The notes under the pieces are model-generated. The model did not search any database. It saw only the letters and a list, made by a program, of their open reading frames with translations, and was not told the origin of the DNA. This document shows, piece after piece, positions 26,842 to 35,378 of a stretch of 64,000 nucleotides of DNA (within the stretch, counting starts at the first letter, position 1; the number at the start of each line of letters is the position of its first letter). The position numbers and the translations under genes are program-made. The DNA comes from Hyphomicrobiales bacterium. Lineage in GTDB: Bacteria; Pseudomonadota; Alphaproteobacteria; Rhizobiales; Rhizobiaceae. The stretch is from assembly GCA_900469475.1 (NCBI GenBank), contig UBXG01000014.1, positions 68,471 to 132,470 on the forward strand, written 5' to 3'.

Positions 26842-28287
26842 CTATTTCAGCACGCCGAGCATGGAGCTATCGGGATAGCAGGTCGGCTTCACGCTGCTCT
26901 TTTCCTGCCACTGGCCGATCGAGCGCCGCGTCTTATAGCCCGGCAGGCCGTCGGTACCGCCGACATCGTAGCCCTTGCGCTCTAGAGCCTTCTGCATGTT
27001 TGCGACGTCGGAGCGCAGCATCTTGCCGACATCGCCCCATCTTTCCTGGAAGGCCCCGCTGCCATTGGCAATGCGATCGGCAAGATTGCCGATGTAAAGG
27101 CCGTATAGGTCGGAATTGTTGTATTCCTTGATGACGTAGAAGTTCGGGGTGACGATGAATTCCGGCCCGTCGCGGCCGGCCGGCACCAGCATCATGCCGA
27201 TCGCCCGCATTTCGTCGGATGGAAATGACTTGCCGGAAACCCGCTGAATACCGAGCGAGGCCCATTGCGAAATCGGCTTGGCTAGGTCTGGCCCTTCCTG
27301 GGCGCAGGAGACGTTCTGGGGAATGGTAACTTCATAGCCCCAGCCGCGGCCACGCTGCCAGCCCTTCTGAACCATATAGTTGGCGATGGATGCCAGCGTG
27401 TCCGGCACCGAAGTCCAGATGTTGCGGTGGCCATCGCCATCGAAATCGACGGCATATTTCAGATAGTTGGTCGGCATGAATTGCGGCTGGCCGAGAGCGC
27501 CGGCCCAGGAGCCGCGGAACTGATCGGGCGTGACGTCGCCATGTTCGAGGATGCGCAGTCCGGCGATCAGCTCGTTGCGGAACATGTCCTTGCGCGTCGA
27601 CATGAAGGCTTTGGTTGCCAGCACCTGAACGGCGGAATTCGGCAGCTTGGCGATGCCGAAGCCGGTCTCTCGGCCCCAGATCGCCAGCAGGATCGGTCCC
27701 GGTACGCCGTAGGACTTCTCGATCCGCCGCAGCACCGGCCCGTATTGCGAGGCGAGGCCCCGCCCGGTTACGGCCAGTTTCTGCAGCCGCCCCTCATTGA
27801 AATAGGGGGCGGGAGAGGAAAATTCGGCCTGTGTCTGCGCTTGTTGCTTCGGTTTCGGGAAGCCCGGCGGCTCGAGATCCGGCAGATCCCAGTTCAGCGT
27901 CACGCCGGCGAAGGCGGCCTGGAAGGTCTTTTGCGAAATCCCGGCCTTTTGCGCTTCCGGCCAGAGATTCTTCTGGATCCAGACCTGAAACTGCGCTTCG
28001 ACATCGGCTTTCGAGGCGGCGAGAGCGGGGAGGGGAAGGAGGGTGAGGAGGAGGAGGACGAGCAGGTATCGAATATGCCGAAAGATACCCCCCTCTGTCC
28101 CGTTCGGGACAGCTCCCCCACAAGGGGGGAGATTGTTGGCCGCGCGCTTCACGCCATATCGATGGTCTGAAGTTTCTGCGGATACGATATTGGCTTGAGG
28201 CAGGTCGGTGCTACAGGCGACCAATCTCCCCCCTTGTGGGGGAGATGTCAGCGAAAGCTGACAGAGGGGGGTATGCACTCTCCTCAT
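26842..28287 (-). CDS. MltB-type lytic murein transglycosylase with repeat-derived N-terminus
   Basis: 481 residues from ATG 28287, which has AAGGA six bases upstream. The SLT2/MltB domain includes the catalytic Glu in LLAIWGRETGFG and QPQFMPTNYLKYAVDFDGDG. A C-terminal peptidoglycan-binding domain has MQKALERKGYDVGGTDG. It cleaves glycan strands in the periplasm. Oddly, a hydrophobic signal-like segment (YLLVLLLLTLLPLPALAA) starts only near residue 74, because residues about 5-70 are encoded by a repeat doublet. No other ATG lies between. GTG 28152 is an alternative start but has no SD. Confidence 0.85.
   Translation of the reverse strand: MRRVHTPLCQLSLTSPPQGGRLVACSTDLPQANIVSAETSDHRYGVKRAANNLPPCGGAVPNGTEGGIFRHIRYLLVLLLLTLLPLPALAASKADVEAQFQVWIQKNLWPEAQKAGISQKTFQAAFAGVTLNWDLPDLEPPGFPKPKQQAQTQAEFSSPAPYFNEGRLQKLAVTGRGLASQYGPVLRRIEKSYGVPGPILLAIWGRETGFGIAKLPNSAVQVLATKAFMSTRKDMFRNELIAGLRILEHGDVTPDQFRGSWAGALGQPQFMPTNYLKYAVDFDGDGHRNIWTSVPDTLASIANYMVQKGWQRGRGWGYEVTIPQNVSCAQEGPDLAKPISQWASLGIQRVSGKSFPSDEMRAIGMMLVPAGRDGPEFIVTPNFYVIKEYNNSDLYGLYIGNLADRIANGSGAFQERWGDVGKMLRSDVANMQKALERKGYDVGGTDGLPGYKTRRSIGQWQEKSSVKPTCYPDSSMLGVLK
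28085..28274. repeat. Inverted repeat doublet (BIME-like) with 15-bp terminal inverted repeats
   Basis: Two homologous ~55-bp units face each other. Each has ATACCCCCCTCTGTC, a small hairpin, then CTCCCCCACAAGGGGGGAG. The outer 15 bp (28085-28099 and 28260-28274) are perfect inverted copies. About 80 bp of unique sequence separates the units. The structure matches paired REP/BIME-like or MITE-like elements of rhizobia. It lies inside the open frame of the transglycosylase gene. Confidence 0.8.
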
Positions 28288-28321
28288 GCTTAATCCTTAT
28301 GTCTTCGCGAAAACAATCGCC

Positions 28322-28927
28322 TCAAATCGCCGTCCGCGCCCTCAGCGCTGCCGCAAGCGTGCCCTCGTCAAGGTAATCGAGCTCGCCGCCGACAGGCACG
28401 CCATGGGCAAGGCGGGTGATCTTGACCTCGAGGCCATCAAGCTGGTCAGTTATATAGTGTGCTGTGGTTTGCCCTTCGACCGTCGCATTGACGGCGATGA
28501 TGATCTCGCGGACACCGCCTTCGCCGACGCGGGCGATCAATCCGCGAATGTTGAGATCGTCAGGCCCGACACCGTCGAGGGGCGACAGGACACCGCCGAG
28601 AACATGATAGGCGGCGTTCATCGCGCCTGATCGTTCCAGAGCCCAGAGGTCGGAGACATCCTCGACGACGATGATAACGGACTGGTCGCGGCGATCGTCG
28701 GTGCAGACGGTGCAGGGGTCGACGGTATCGACATTGCCACAGCGCGAGCAGATCTTCACCTTGTCATAGGCATCGCCCATGGCATGGGACAGTGGCCCGA
28801 GCAGCTGGTCCTTCTTCTTGATGAGATGCAGCGCCGCGCGGCGCGCGGAGCGCGGTCCAAGGCCCGGCACTTTCGCCAGGAGCTGGATGAGTTTTTCGAT
28901 TTCGGGGCCGGTGACTCGCTTTGCCAT
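28322..28927 (-). CDS. recR: Recombination mediator RecR
   Basis: 201 residues, the normal length. It has a helix-hairpin-helix (KVPGLGPRSARRAALHLI), the C4 zinc finger CSRCGNVDTVDPCTVC, and a Toprim domain with VIIVVEDVSD. It works with RecF and RecO to load RecA at gaps; recF is also in this window, 20 kb away. In many genomes dnaX-ybaB-recR are contiguous. Here recR and ybaB are separated by an insertion of about 2.5 kb with four unrelated genes. Confidence 0.96.
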   Translation of the reverse strand: MAKRVTGPEIEKLIQLLAKVPGLGPRSARRAALHLIKKKDQLLGPLSHAMGDAYDKVKICSRCGNVDTVDPCTVCTDDRRDQSVIIVVEDVSDLWALERSGAMNAAYHVLGGVLSPLDGVGPDDLNIRGLIARVGEGGVREIIIAVNATVEGQTTAHYITDQLDGLEVKITRLAHGVPVGGELDYLDEGTLAAALRARTAI

Positions 28928-28984
28928 GGGAGGCTTTTAGCTCATAAGCTTCAAGAACGGAATCTCGGAAGGAACGGTTGACCG

Positions 28985-29608
28985 ATGAAAATTCTGGCCG
29001 TTTGTCGTGGCGCCCCTGAAATGCTGCCGGGCAAGAAAGCGAAGACCGGCATCAACAAGCACGCGGTCGGCGGTGCCGTCATGATCGACGAACTGGGGCT
29101 GCTTGGTGATGCCATCTGCAATCGCAAGCATCATGGCGGCCGCGATCAGGCCGTGTATGTCGAGGGTTCGCTGACGCTGGACTGGTGGGCAAGCGAGCTT
29201 GGAGGATCGCTGGAGCCAGGCACCTTCGGTGAAAATCTCACCATCGAAGGCCTGGACAATCGCGAGATCGCCGTCGGCGATCAATTCATAGCCGGCGATC
29301 TTGTTCTGGAAGTGACATCGGCGCGTATTCCTTGTTCTACCTTCGCAGCGAAGATGGGTGATCCGCAATTCGTCAAGCGCTATATCCGGGCCGGTCGCCC
29401 CGGCATCTACTGCCGCGTTCTTGCGGGCGGCACGGTGAGTGCTGACATGCCGGTCACCTATCTGCCTTATGCAGGTGCGAAGGTGACGATGCCGGAAATG
29501 ATGGCGACCTTCGGCAGGCGATTGTCGCCGCAAGATCGGGCGCGCTATCTGGCGGCGCCCATCCACTATAAGCTGCGTGCGTTCATCGAAAGCGACGCAG
29601 CGGCCTGA
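28985..29608 (+). CDS. MOSC domain protein (YiiM-like)
   Basis: 207 residues. The MOSC fold is marked by GLLGDAICNRKHHGGRDQAVYVE, GTFGENLT, the AVGDQF strand and the conserved Cys in RIPCSTFA. MOSC domains bind sulfur at this Cys and serve molybdenum-cofactor-linked enzymes. YiiM-type members reduce N-hydroxylated compounds. It is divergent from recR with 57 bp between starts. Confidence 0.88.
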   Translation: MKILAVCRGAPEMLPGKKAKTGINKHAVGGAVMIDELGLLGDAICNRKHHGGRDQAVYVEGSLTLDWWASELGGSLEPGTFGENLTIEGLDNREIAVGDQFIAGDLVLEVTSARIPCSTFAAKMGDPQFVKRYIRAGRPGIYCRVLAGGTVSADMPVTYLPYAGAKVTMPEMMATFGRRLSPQDRARYLAAPIHYKLRAFIESDAAA

Positions 29609-29610
29609 AA

Positions 29611-30222
29611 TCACCGCATGGCAATCGCGACGGCCGCGCCTGCCATGGTGCCGGCGCTGGCGCGATTGGCGACGCGCACAGCTCGGCGGCTCTTGAGGAA
29701 GGTTCTGGCTTTGGCCGCCAGCATCGCCCAGGAGAGGTCGATGACGACGAGCACCGCAAACATCGTCGCGACCAGCTCGGCCCAGCCGGAAACCGTCACG
29801 CCGTGCAGATCGATGATCGAAGGCAGCAGCGCCACATAAAAGACCATGATCTTCGGATTGCCCATGGTGACCGTGAAGCCGGCGAGGAAGAGCCGCGTGG
29901 CCGATTGCTCGTCCGGCAATTCTTCTCCTGCCGTGTCGGAGGAGGCAAACCACATCTTCCAGGCAAGATAGAGGAGATAGGCAACGCCAAGCCATTTGAT
30001 GACCACGAAGGCGAGATGGAAGGTTTCGGCAATGGTCGCAAGTCCGGCAACGGCGCAGGTCAGCCAGATCGCTTCTCCGAGCCACATGCCGGAGAGGAAA
30101 GGCAGCACGTTGCGCGCGCCCTTCGTCAGCACGCGCGCCACCAGTGCCGCGATGTTCGGTCCCGGCGATCCCGCTGCAATGAACAAGGCACCGGCAAAAA
30201 CAAGCAGCGTCGACAGGCTCAT
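29611..30222 (-). CDS. LysE/RhtB family amino acid exporter
   Basis: 203 residues from ATG 30222, which is preceded by GGAGGGAATACG. The N-terminal family motif SPGPNIAALVARVLTKGAR is in helix 1-2. Six hydrophobic helices are visible, and GNPKIMVFYVALLPS is the second conserved block. It exports amino acids or related metabolites across the inner membrane; the substrate is not predictable. It ends only 2 bp from the MOSC gene stop (convergent). Confidence 0.9.
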   Translation of the reverse strand: MSLSTLLVFAGALFIAAGSPGPNIAALVARVLTKGARNVLPFLSGMWLGEAIWLTCAVAGLATIAETFHLAFVVIKWLGVAYLLYLAWKMWFASSDTAGEELPDEQSATRLFLAGFTVTMGNPKIMVFYVALLPSIIDLHGVTVSGWAELVATMFAVLVVIDLSWAMLAAKARTFLKSRRAVRVANRASAGTMAGAAVAIAMR

Positions 30223-30317
30223 CGTATTCCCTCCAATAGGGCAGGCTGGACGATATCTGGAAGAAGAGCGCCAGAGATAGCATTCCGGCGCGGCTTTTCC
30301 AAATGCCGGATTTGCGT

Positions 30318-30854
30318 TCAGCCAAGCTCGGCGCGAAAACGCCCGAAGATTGCCTTGCCTTCCGGCCAATCGCCCAGTCCGGAAGCCGCATTGATATGGC
30401 CGCGTGGCCCGACATCGACGAAGGTGCTGCCCCAGCTTTCGGCGCTATGGCGTGCGTGGTCGAAGGAGCCGAACGGATCGTCGGTGCTGGCTACCAACAG
30501 AGACGGAAAGGGTAGTTGCTGCCGTGGCGGATTGGCAAAGCTGCCAGCCTCGGCAAGGTAGATTTCGCCAGTAGGGTCGGGCACAGCCACCAGGAACGCG
30601 CCAAGGATCGCCATCTTCTTCACAGGCGCCCAATGGGCGATCAGCTGGCAGGCAAGGCTGTGCGCGATCAGGATCGGCGGCGTTCTAGAACGGGAGATTT
30701 CCCGTTCGAGCGCGGCAATCCAATCCGAAAGTATCGGTCTGTCCCAGCTTGATGGCTGGAAGCGTCGCATAGCTGGATCGTCCCGTTCCCACAATGTCTG
30801 CCAGTGACCTTCGCCCGAGCCGCCAAGCCCCGGTAGCGTGATGATATCGCTCAT
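30318..30854 (-). CDS. RBBP9/YdeN-type alpha/beta hydrolase
   Basis: 178 residues from ATG 30854 (GGATAGAG upstream). Family features are the start ITLPGLGGSGEGHWQTLWE, the nucleophile Ser in LIAHSLACQL, Asp in ASTDDPFGS and His in GPRGHINAASGLGDWP. This serine hydrolase family is common but its substrates are unknown. It is divergent from an Lrp/AsnC regulator 113 bp away, which may control it. Confidence 0.87.
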   Translation of the reverse strand: MSDIITLPGLGGSGEGHWQTLWERDDPAMRRFQPSSWDRPILSDWIAALEREISRSRTPPILIAHSLACQLIAHWAPVKKMAILGAFLVAVPDPTGEIYLAEAGSFANPPRQQLPFPSLLVASTDDPFGSFDHARHSAESWGSTFVDVGPRGHINAASGLGDWPEGKAIFGRFRAELG

Positions 30855-30967
30855 CTCTATCCTTTCTCCATGGTCTCTCATGGAGAAAAGCTCGCATGCT
30901 GGGATACCGATTGACATTGCAATCCATCGGATAAAACTTATCCAAACCGATGAATTGAAGGTGAGCA

Positions 30968-31444
30968 ATGGACACTATCGAAAGAGGCCTGGATCCGACG
31001 GATCTGTCGATCATCGAAATCCTCCAGCAGGATGGGCGAATCTCGGTATCGGAGCTCGGCCGTCGTGTCGGCCTGTCGCAGCCGGCGGCATCGGAGCGGC
31101 TGAAGCGGCTGGAGGAGCGTGGCGTGATTGCCGGCTACCGTGCCGTGGTCGATCCCGCCGCCGTCGGGCTCGGCATGATGGCAGTCATCCGCCTGCGCAC
31201 GACACACGAGCATATCCGGCCGTATCTGAAGCAGTTTTCGGAAATGCCCGAAATTATCGAGGTACTCAGACTGACGGGCGAGGATTGCTTCCTGCTCAAG
31301 GTTCTCGTGCCGACACCGTCAGACCTTGAAACCATCGTCGATTCCATTGCCCGCCATGGCGCGGTGACGACATCGCTGGTGCTGCGAAACGAACCCATAA
31401 AGGCGATCGGCCGCGATCTCATTCGCAAGGCGGCCGGCCGCTGA
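30968..31444 (+). CDS. Lrp/AsnC family transcriptional regulator
   Basis: 158 residues. The N-terminal HTH (LDPTDLSIIEILQQDGRISVSELGRRVGLS) is followed by a RAM effector domain with the GEDCFLLKV ligand-gate strand. Such regulators sense amino acids as octamers. Its divergent position next to the hydrolase suggests local control; a link to the LysE-type exporter at 29.6 kb is possible but unproven. Confidence 0.9.
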   Translation: MDTIERGLDPTDLSIIEILQQDGRISVSELGRRVGLSQPAASERLKRLEERGVIAGYRAVVDPAAVGLGMMAVIRLRTTHEHIRPYLKQFSEMPEIIEVLRLTGEDCFLLKVLVPTPSDLETIVDSIARHGAVTTSLVLRNEPIKAIGRDLIRKAAGR

Positions 31445-31460
31445 AAGAAATAGCCTAGGC

Positions 31461-31784
31461 TCAGAACGGCAGCTTGAAACCGGGCGGGATCGGCAGGCCG
31501 GCGGTCAGTTCGCGCGTCTTTTCAGCGGCGATCGCCTCAGCCTTTTCCTGAGCATCTTTGTTGGCGGCGACGATCAGGTCTTCGAGAATCTCGACATCGT
31601 CTTCCTTGAAGAGCGAGGGATCAATCTTGAGGCCGACCATCAGGCCCTTGCCGTTGACGGTGACGGTGACGAGGCCGCCGCCGGCCTTGCCTTCGACGCG
31701 AATGTCGGCGATCTCCGACTGCATCTTCTCCATCTTCGCCTGCATTTCCTTCACTTTGCCCATCATGCCCATGATGTCGCGCAT
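31461..31784 (-). CDS. YbaB/EbfC nucleoid-associated protein
   Basis: 107 residues. The N-terminal helix MGMMGKVKEMQAKMEKMQSEIADI forms the dimer tweezers, and GGGLVTVTVNGKGLMVGLKID is the conserved core. It binds DNA as a homodimer. It lies 106 bp downstream of dnaX, the common dnaX-ybaB order. Confidence 0.95.
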   Translation of the reverse strand: MRDIMGMMGKVKEMQAKMEKMQSEIADIRVEGKAGGGLVTVTVNGKGLMVGLKIDPSLFKEDDVEILEDLIVAANKDAQEKAEAIAAEKTRELTAGLPIPPGFKLPF

Positions 31785-31890
31785 CGCCTTTGGTCCTTCT
31801 TCTGCAAGTCTCTGTTTGAGCGGCAGGATATGTCTTCATGGTCGTCAACCGCTTCAAGTCGAAGCGGTTCCGCCTGCACCCATCCTAACC

Positions 31891-33765
31891 TTAGAATTCG
31901 ATATCGTCGCCGGGTAGAATATCGCCATCAATGGATTCGGCGATTGCCGGAGAAGCAGCGGCTTCATCCTCTTCGTCCATCTCGGGTGCTCGCACCCGCA
32001 CATCGATGATCTTTGCGCCCGGAAATTGCGCCAGGATCGCCGCAACATCGGGGTCCTGCCGTGCATCGGCGACCCGTTGCTTCTGGGCGTTCGCCTCGGC
32101 CTCGACAAGCGTCGGCTGGCCTTCCTCCCGGCTGAGGCTGACGATCCAGTGGATGCCGGTCCATTCCTTCAGCTTGACGGCAAGCTCGTTCAGCAGCGTG
32201 CCCGGCGCGCCCGGCGTTAAGCTAACATCGAGTCTTCCCGGCTCCAACTTGACGGGGCGCACGAATGTGCGCACCAGCGCCTTCAGCTTCGGATCGCGCT
32301 TCTGGCTCGCAAGTTCGGCAATGTCGGCCATCGAATTGATCGGCACGAGCGGCTTCGGCGCTTCGGCGGGTTTCGACTCGATACGGCCGACAGGTTGCGA
32401 GTCCGGCTGCGTATTCGGCACGGAGCGCAGCATGGCGACCGGTGCGGAAGGCGTAGGTCTTGGCGCCGGCGTTTCGACCGCGCGGGCCACGGCGCTGCCC
32501 TGATAGGACACAGCGCCGCCACCATTGCCGCCGCTCGAAGAGGGCGACGGACGAGCGCCGCCATTGCCATCAGAAAATTCGGCAAGCCTGCGCGCCGCAT
32601 CTTCCGGCGCCGGCAGATGGGCCGCATGCGCGAGCCGGATCAGCACCATTTCCGCAGCACCAGCGGTGCGCGAGGCATTCTCCGTCTCGGCAATGCCCTT
32701 GAGAAGCATCTGCCAGATGCGGGAAAGTGCGGTTACCGCAACCCCTTGCGCGAATTCCGCCGCTTTCGTGCGCTCGACTTCGCTGAGCGACGGATCGTCG
32801 GCGGCATCGGGCACATATTTGAGGCGGGTCACGAGATGGGTGAAATCGGCAAGGTCGGTGAGCACGACAACAGGATTGGCGCCTGCCTCGTACTGGCTGT
32901 TGAATTCGGCAAGGGCTGCCGAAACATCGCCTTTGACGACATGGCCGAAGAGATCGACGATGCGGGCGCGGTCGGCAAGGCCGAGCATTGTGCGCACGGC
33001 ATCCGCGGCGACGAAGCCGCTGCCATGGGCGATCGCCTGATCGAGCAGCGACAGGCCGTCGCGTGCCGAGCCTTCGGCGGCGCGGGCGATCATGGCGAGT
33101 GCTTCCGGCTCGGCCTCGATGCCTTCCTTGCCGGCAATGGTGGTGAACAGCCCGACGAGATCCGAAGCGCTGATACGGCGCAGGTCGAATCGCTGGCAGC
33201 GCGACAGTACCGTGATCGGAACTTTACGGATTTCCGTCGTGGCGAAGATGAACTTGACATGCTCGGGCGGCTCTTCGAGCGTCTTCAGGAGCCCGTTGAA
33301 GGCCGCCGTCGACAGCATGTGCACTTCGTCGATGATATAGACCTTGTAGCGGGCCGAAACGGGCCGGTAGCGCACCTGCTCGATGATCTCCCGGATATCG
33401 TCGATACCGGTATGCGAGGCGGCGTCCATCTCGATGACGTCGACATGCCGGCCTTCCATGATCGCCTGGCAATGGTCGCCGGGCTCGCGCAAGTCGATGG
33501 TGGGCCGATCGATGTCAGCGGTCTTGTAGTTGAGGGCGCGGGCAAGGATGCGGGCGGTCGTGGTCTTGCCGACGCCGCGTACGCCGGTCAGCATATAGGC
33601 CTGGGCGATACGGCCGGTCTCGAACGCGTTGGTCAGCGTTCGAACCATCGGCTCCTGGCCGACCATAAGATCCGTGAAGTCCTTGGGTCTGTATTTGCGG
33701 GCCAGCACCCGGTAACCGGTGCCGGTCGAAGCGGCATCTTTTGCTTGTCGCTCGGTGTCGCTCAT
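31891..33765 (-). CDS. dnaX: DNA polymerase III subunit gamma/tau
   Basis: 624 residues from ATG 33765. The AAA+ clamp loader part has YRPKDFTDLMVGQE, Walker A GVRGVGKTTTARIL, the Walker B region IIDEVHMLS and sensor 1 FIFATTEIRKVP. After about residue 370 a Pro/Ala/Ser linker leads to the C-terminal tau domain. It loads the beta clamp and ties polymerase cores to the helicase. The tail is acidic (MDEEDEAAAS). I did not identify a frameshift signal for gamma. Directly upstream on the same strand lies SRP RNA. Confidence 0.95.
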   Translation of the reverse strand: MSDTERQAKDAASTGTGYRVLARKYRPKDFTDLMVGQEPMVRTLTNAFETGRIAQAYMLTGVRGVGKTTTARILARALNYKTADIDRPTIDLREPGDHCQAIMEGRHVDVIEMDAASHTGIDDIREIIEQVRYRPVSARYKVYIIDEVHMLSTAAFNGLLKTLEEPPEHVKFIFATTEIRKVPITVLSRCQRFDLRRISASDLVGLFTTIAGKEGIEAEPEALAMIARAAEGSARDGLSLLDQAIAHGSGFVAADAVRTMLGLADRARIVDLFGHVVKGDVSAALAEFNSQYEAGANPVVVLTDLADFTHLVTRLKYVPDAADDPSLSEVERTKAAEFAQGVAVTALSRIWQMLLKGIAETENASRTAGAAEMVLIRLAHAAHLPAPEDAARRLAEFSDGNGGARPSPSSSGGNGGGAVSYQGSAVARAVETPAPRPTPSAPVAMLRSVPNTQPDSQPVGRIESKPAEAPKPLVPINSMADIAELASQKRDPKLKALVRTFVRPVKLEPGRLDVSLTPGAPGTLLNELAVKLKEWTGIHWIVSLSREEGQPTLVEAEANAQKQRVADARQDPDVAAILAQFPGAKIIDVRVRAPEMDEEDEAAASPAIAESIDGDILPGDDIEF

Positions 33766-33812
33766 CGCCCTGCTTGTTGCCCGGAAAGCCGGGTCTTGCT
33801 TTCGGAAAGGGT

Positions 33813-33909
33813 GGGAGGCTGGCACGAATGACCCGTGCCGGGCTCGTTAGGGCTGCTTCCTTCCGGACCTGACCCGGTTGGCGAGTGGCTCGTCCACCAC
33901 CAACCTCCC
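33813..33909 (-). ncRNA. ffs: Signal recognition particle RNA (4.5S, small bacterial type)
   Basis: The minus strand carries the universal domain IV core GTCAGGTCCGGAAGGAAGCA with the GGAA tetraloop. The two ends pair: GGGAGGTTGG at the 5' end with CCAGCCTCCC at the 3' end. Total length is about 97 nt, a single long hairpin as in alphaproteobacteria. It is cut from or transcribed just before dnaX, 47 bp away. Confidence 0.95.
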
Positions 33910-33984
33910 GGATGCACATATCGGCAATATCGTCATCAAAAGCAAGCCAAGGTCAAAAAAAACTGCTAAACATTTGATAAAACA

Positions 33985-34410
33985 ATGGAGGATGCCCCTT
34001 TGAAGGAGTTTACGCTCGACGATCGTCTTGCGAATGACAGCGTTTCCGTCACCATAACTGGCCTTTGCGACGTCAGGCTGATGAAGGATTGCCGCTGGCC
34101 GTGGCTCGTGTTGATCCCGCGCCGGCCCGACAAATCGGAAGTTTTCGAGCTGACGCCCCTCGACCGGATCTTGCTGACCTTCGAAACGGATAAGGTCGCG
34201 AGCGTCCTGAAGACGGTGACGGGGGCAACAAAAATCAATGTCGGGGCACTTGGAAATATCGTCCGCCAGCTGCATGTTCATGTCATCGCGCGGTTCGAAG
34301 GTGATGCCAATTGGCCGGGTCCCGTCTGGGGCTATGGCAAGGCGGAACCCTATTCGGACGAAGACATGAACAGCCTCATAGCCAAGTTGCGGGAAACGCT
34401 TTCACAATGA
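33985..34410 (+). CDS. HIT family protein
   Basis: 141 residues. The histidine triad is QLHVHVIARF, that is Gln-Leu-His-Val-His-Val, so the first His of HxHxHxx is Gln while the two others, including the catalytic middle one, are present. WPWLVLIPRRPDKSEVFEL is the usual HIT opening. HIT proteins hydrolyse nucleoside phosphate linkages. The stop overlaps the start of nudC in ATGA, so the two nucleotide enzymes are translationally coupled. The start lacks a clear SD. Confidence 0.88.
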   Translation: MEDAPLKEFTLDDRLANDSVSVTITGLCDVRLMKDCRWPWLVLIPRRPDKSEVFELTPLDRILLTFETDKVASVLKTVTGATKINVGALGNIVRQLHVHVIARFEGDANWPGPVWGYGKAEPYSDEDMNSLIAKLRETLSQ

Positions 34411-35366
34411 GCCATTCCATCTTTTCCTCGGATGCGCCGCATCCGGAAGCCAGCAGTCTCACCGCTTTCGCGGAAAACCAGCTCAACCGGGATGCCGAGC
34501 ATCGCGACGAGGAATCGATTAAGCAGGCGCTCGCCAAGGAAGGCACGCACATCCTGGCCTTCGCCCAGGACCGGCTGGTGCTGAAGCATGATGGCCAGGT
34601 GCTTGACCCTCTGTTTGCCCGCTACGAGTTGAAGGATCTCGATCCGAATTGGGACGATGCCGTTCTCCTCGGTTATCGCAAGAGTGGCGAGCCCCGCCTT
34701 GCTGTGCCCGTGCGCGTCAATGCCGACGAGCTTGCCAGCCAATACAAGCCGGCTGACATGCGCTCGCTCTGGCGCGATCTTCTGCTGGAAGGCGAAATCC
34801 TAGGTGAAGCCGCGCAGGGCATGAGCCTTATCCGCTGGAATGGCGACAACCGCTTCTGCGGCCGGTGTGGCTCGGTCATGGAAAGCCGGATCGGAGGCTA
34901 CAAGCGGGTCTGCACGGCCTGCGAACACGTGATCTTCCCGCGCACGGATCCCGTGGTCATCATGCTTGGCATCGACGAGGAAAGGAATCGCTGCCTGCTC
35001 GGTCGCAGCCATCATTTCGCGCCGGGCATGTATTCCTGTCTCGCCGGTTTCGTCGAACCGGGCGAAACCATCGAGAATGCGGTGCGCCGCGAAACGCTCG
35101 AGGAATCCGGTATTCATATCGGCCGCGTACGCTATCACGCCTCGCAGCCCTGGCCGATGCCGCATTCCCTCATGATCGGCTGCTATGCCGAAGCCAAGTC
35201 GATGGAAATCCATATGGATGAGGCCGAGCTCGAGGATTGCCGCTGGTTCACTCCGGAAGAGACGCTTGCCATGCTCGATCGCGTCTCTGCATCCGGCAAT
35301 ACCTCTCCGCCCAAGGGCGCCATCGCCCATCGCCTGATGCGCGACTGGGTGGAGTGGAAGCGCTAG
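34407..35366 (+). CDS. nudC: NAD+ diphosphatase NudC
   Basis: 319 residues from ATG 34407, overlapping the HIT gene. A zinc ribbon (CGRCGS ... CTACE) precedes the Nudix box GFVEPGETIENAVRRETLEE. The NADH-type signature SQPWPMPHSLM follows 17 residues on, which separates NudC from other Nudix enzymes. It hydrolyses NAD(H) to NMN(H) and AMP and can remove NAD caps from RNA. Confidence 0.94.
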   Translation: MSHSIFSSDAPHPEASSLTAFAENQLNRDAEHRDEESIKQALAKEGTHILAFAQDRLVLKHDGQVLDPLFARYELKDLDPNWDDAVLLGYRKSGEPRLAVPVRVNADELASQYKPADMRSLWRDLLLEGEILGEAAQGMSLIRWNGDNRFCGRCGSVMESRIGGYKRVCTACEHVIFPRTDPVVIMLGIDEERNRCLLGRSHHFAPGMYSCLAGFVEPGETIENAVRRETLEESGIHIGRVRYHASQPWPMPHSLMIGCYAEAKSMEIHMDEAELEDCRWFTPEETLAMLDRVSASGNTSPPKGAIAHRLMRDWVEWKR

Positions 35367-35378
35367 GACTATCCTGCC

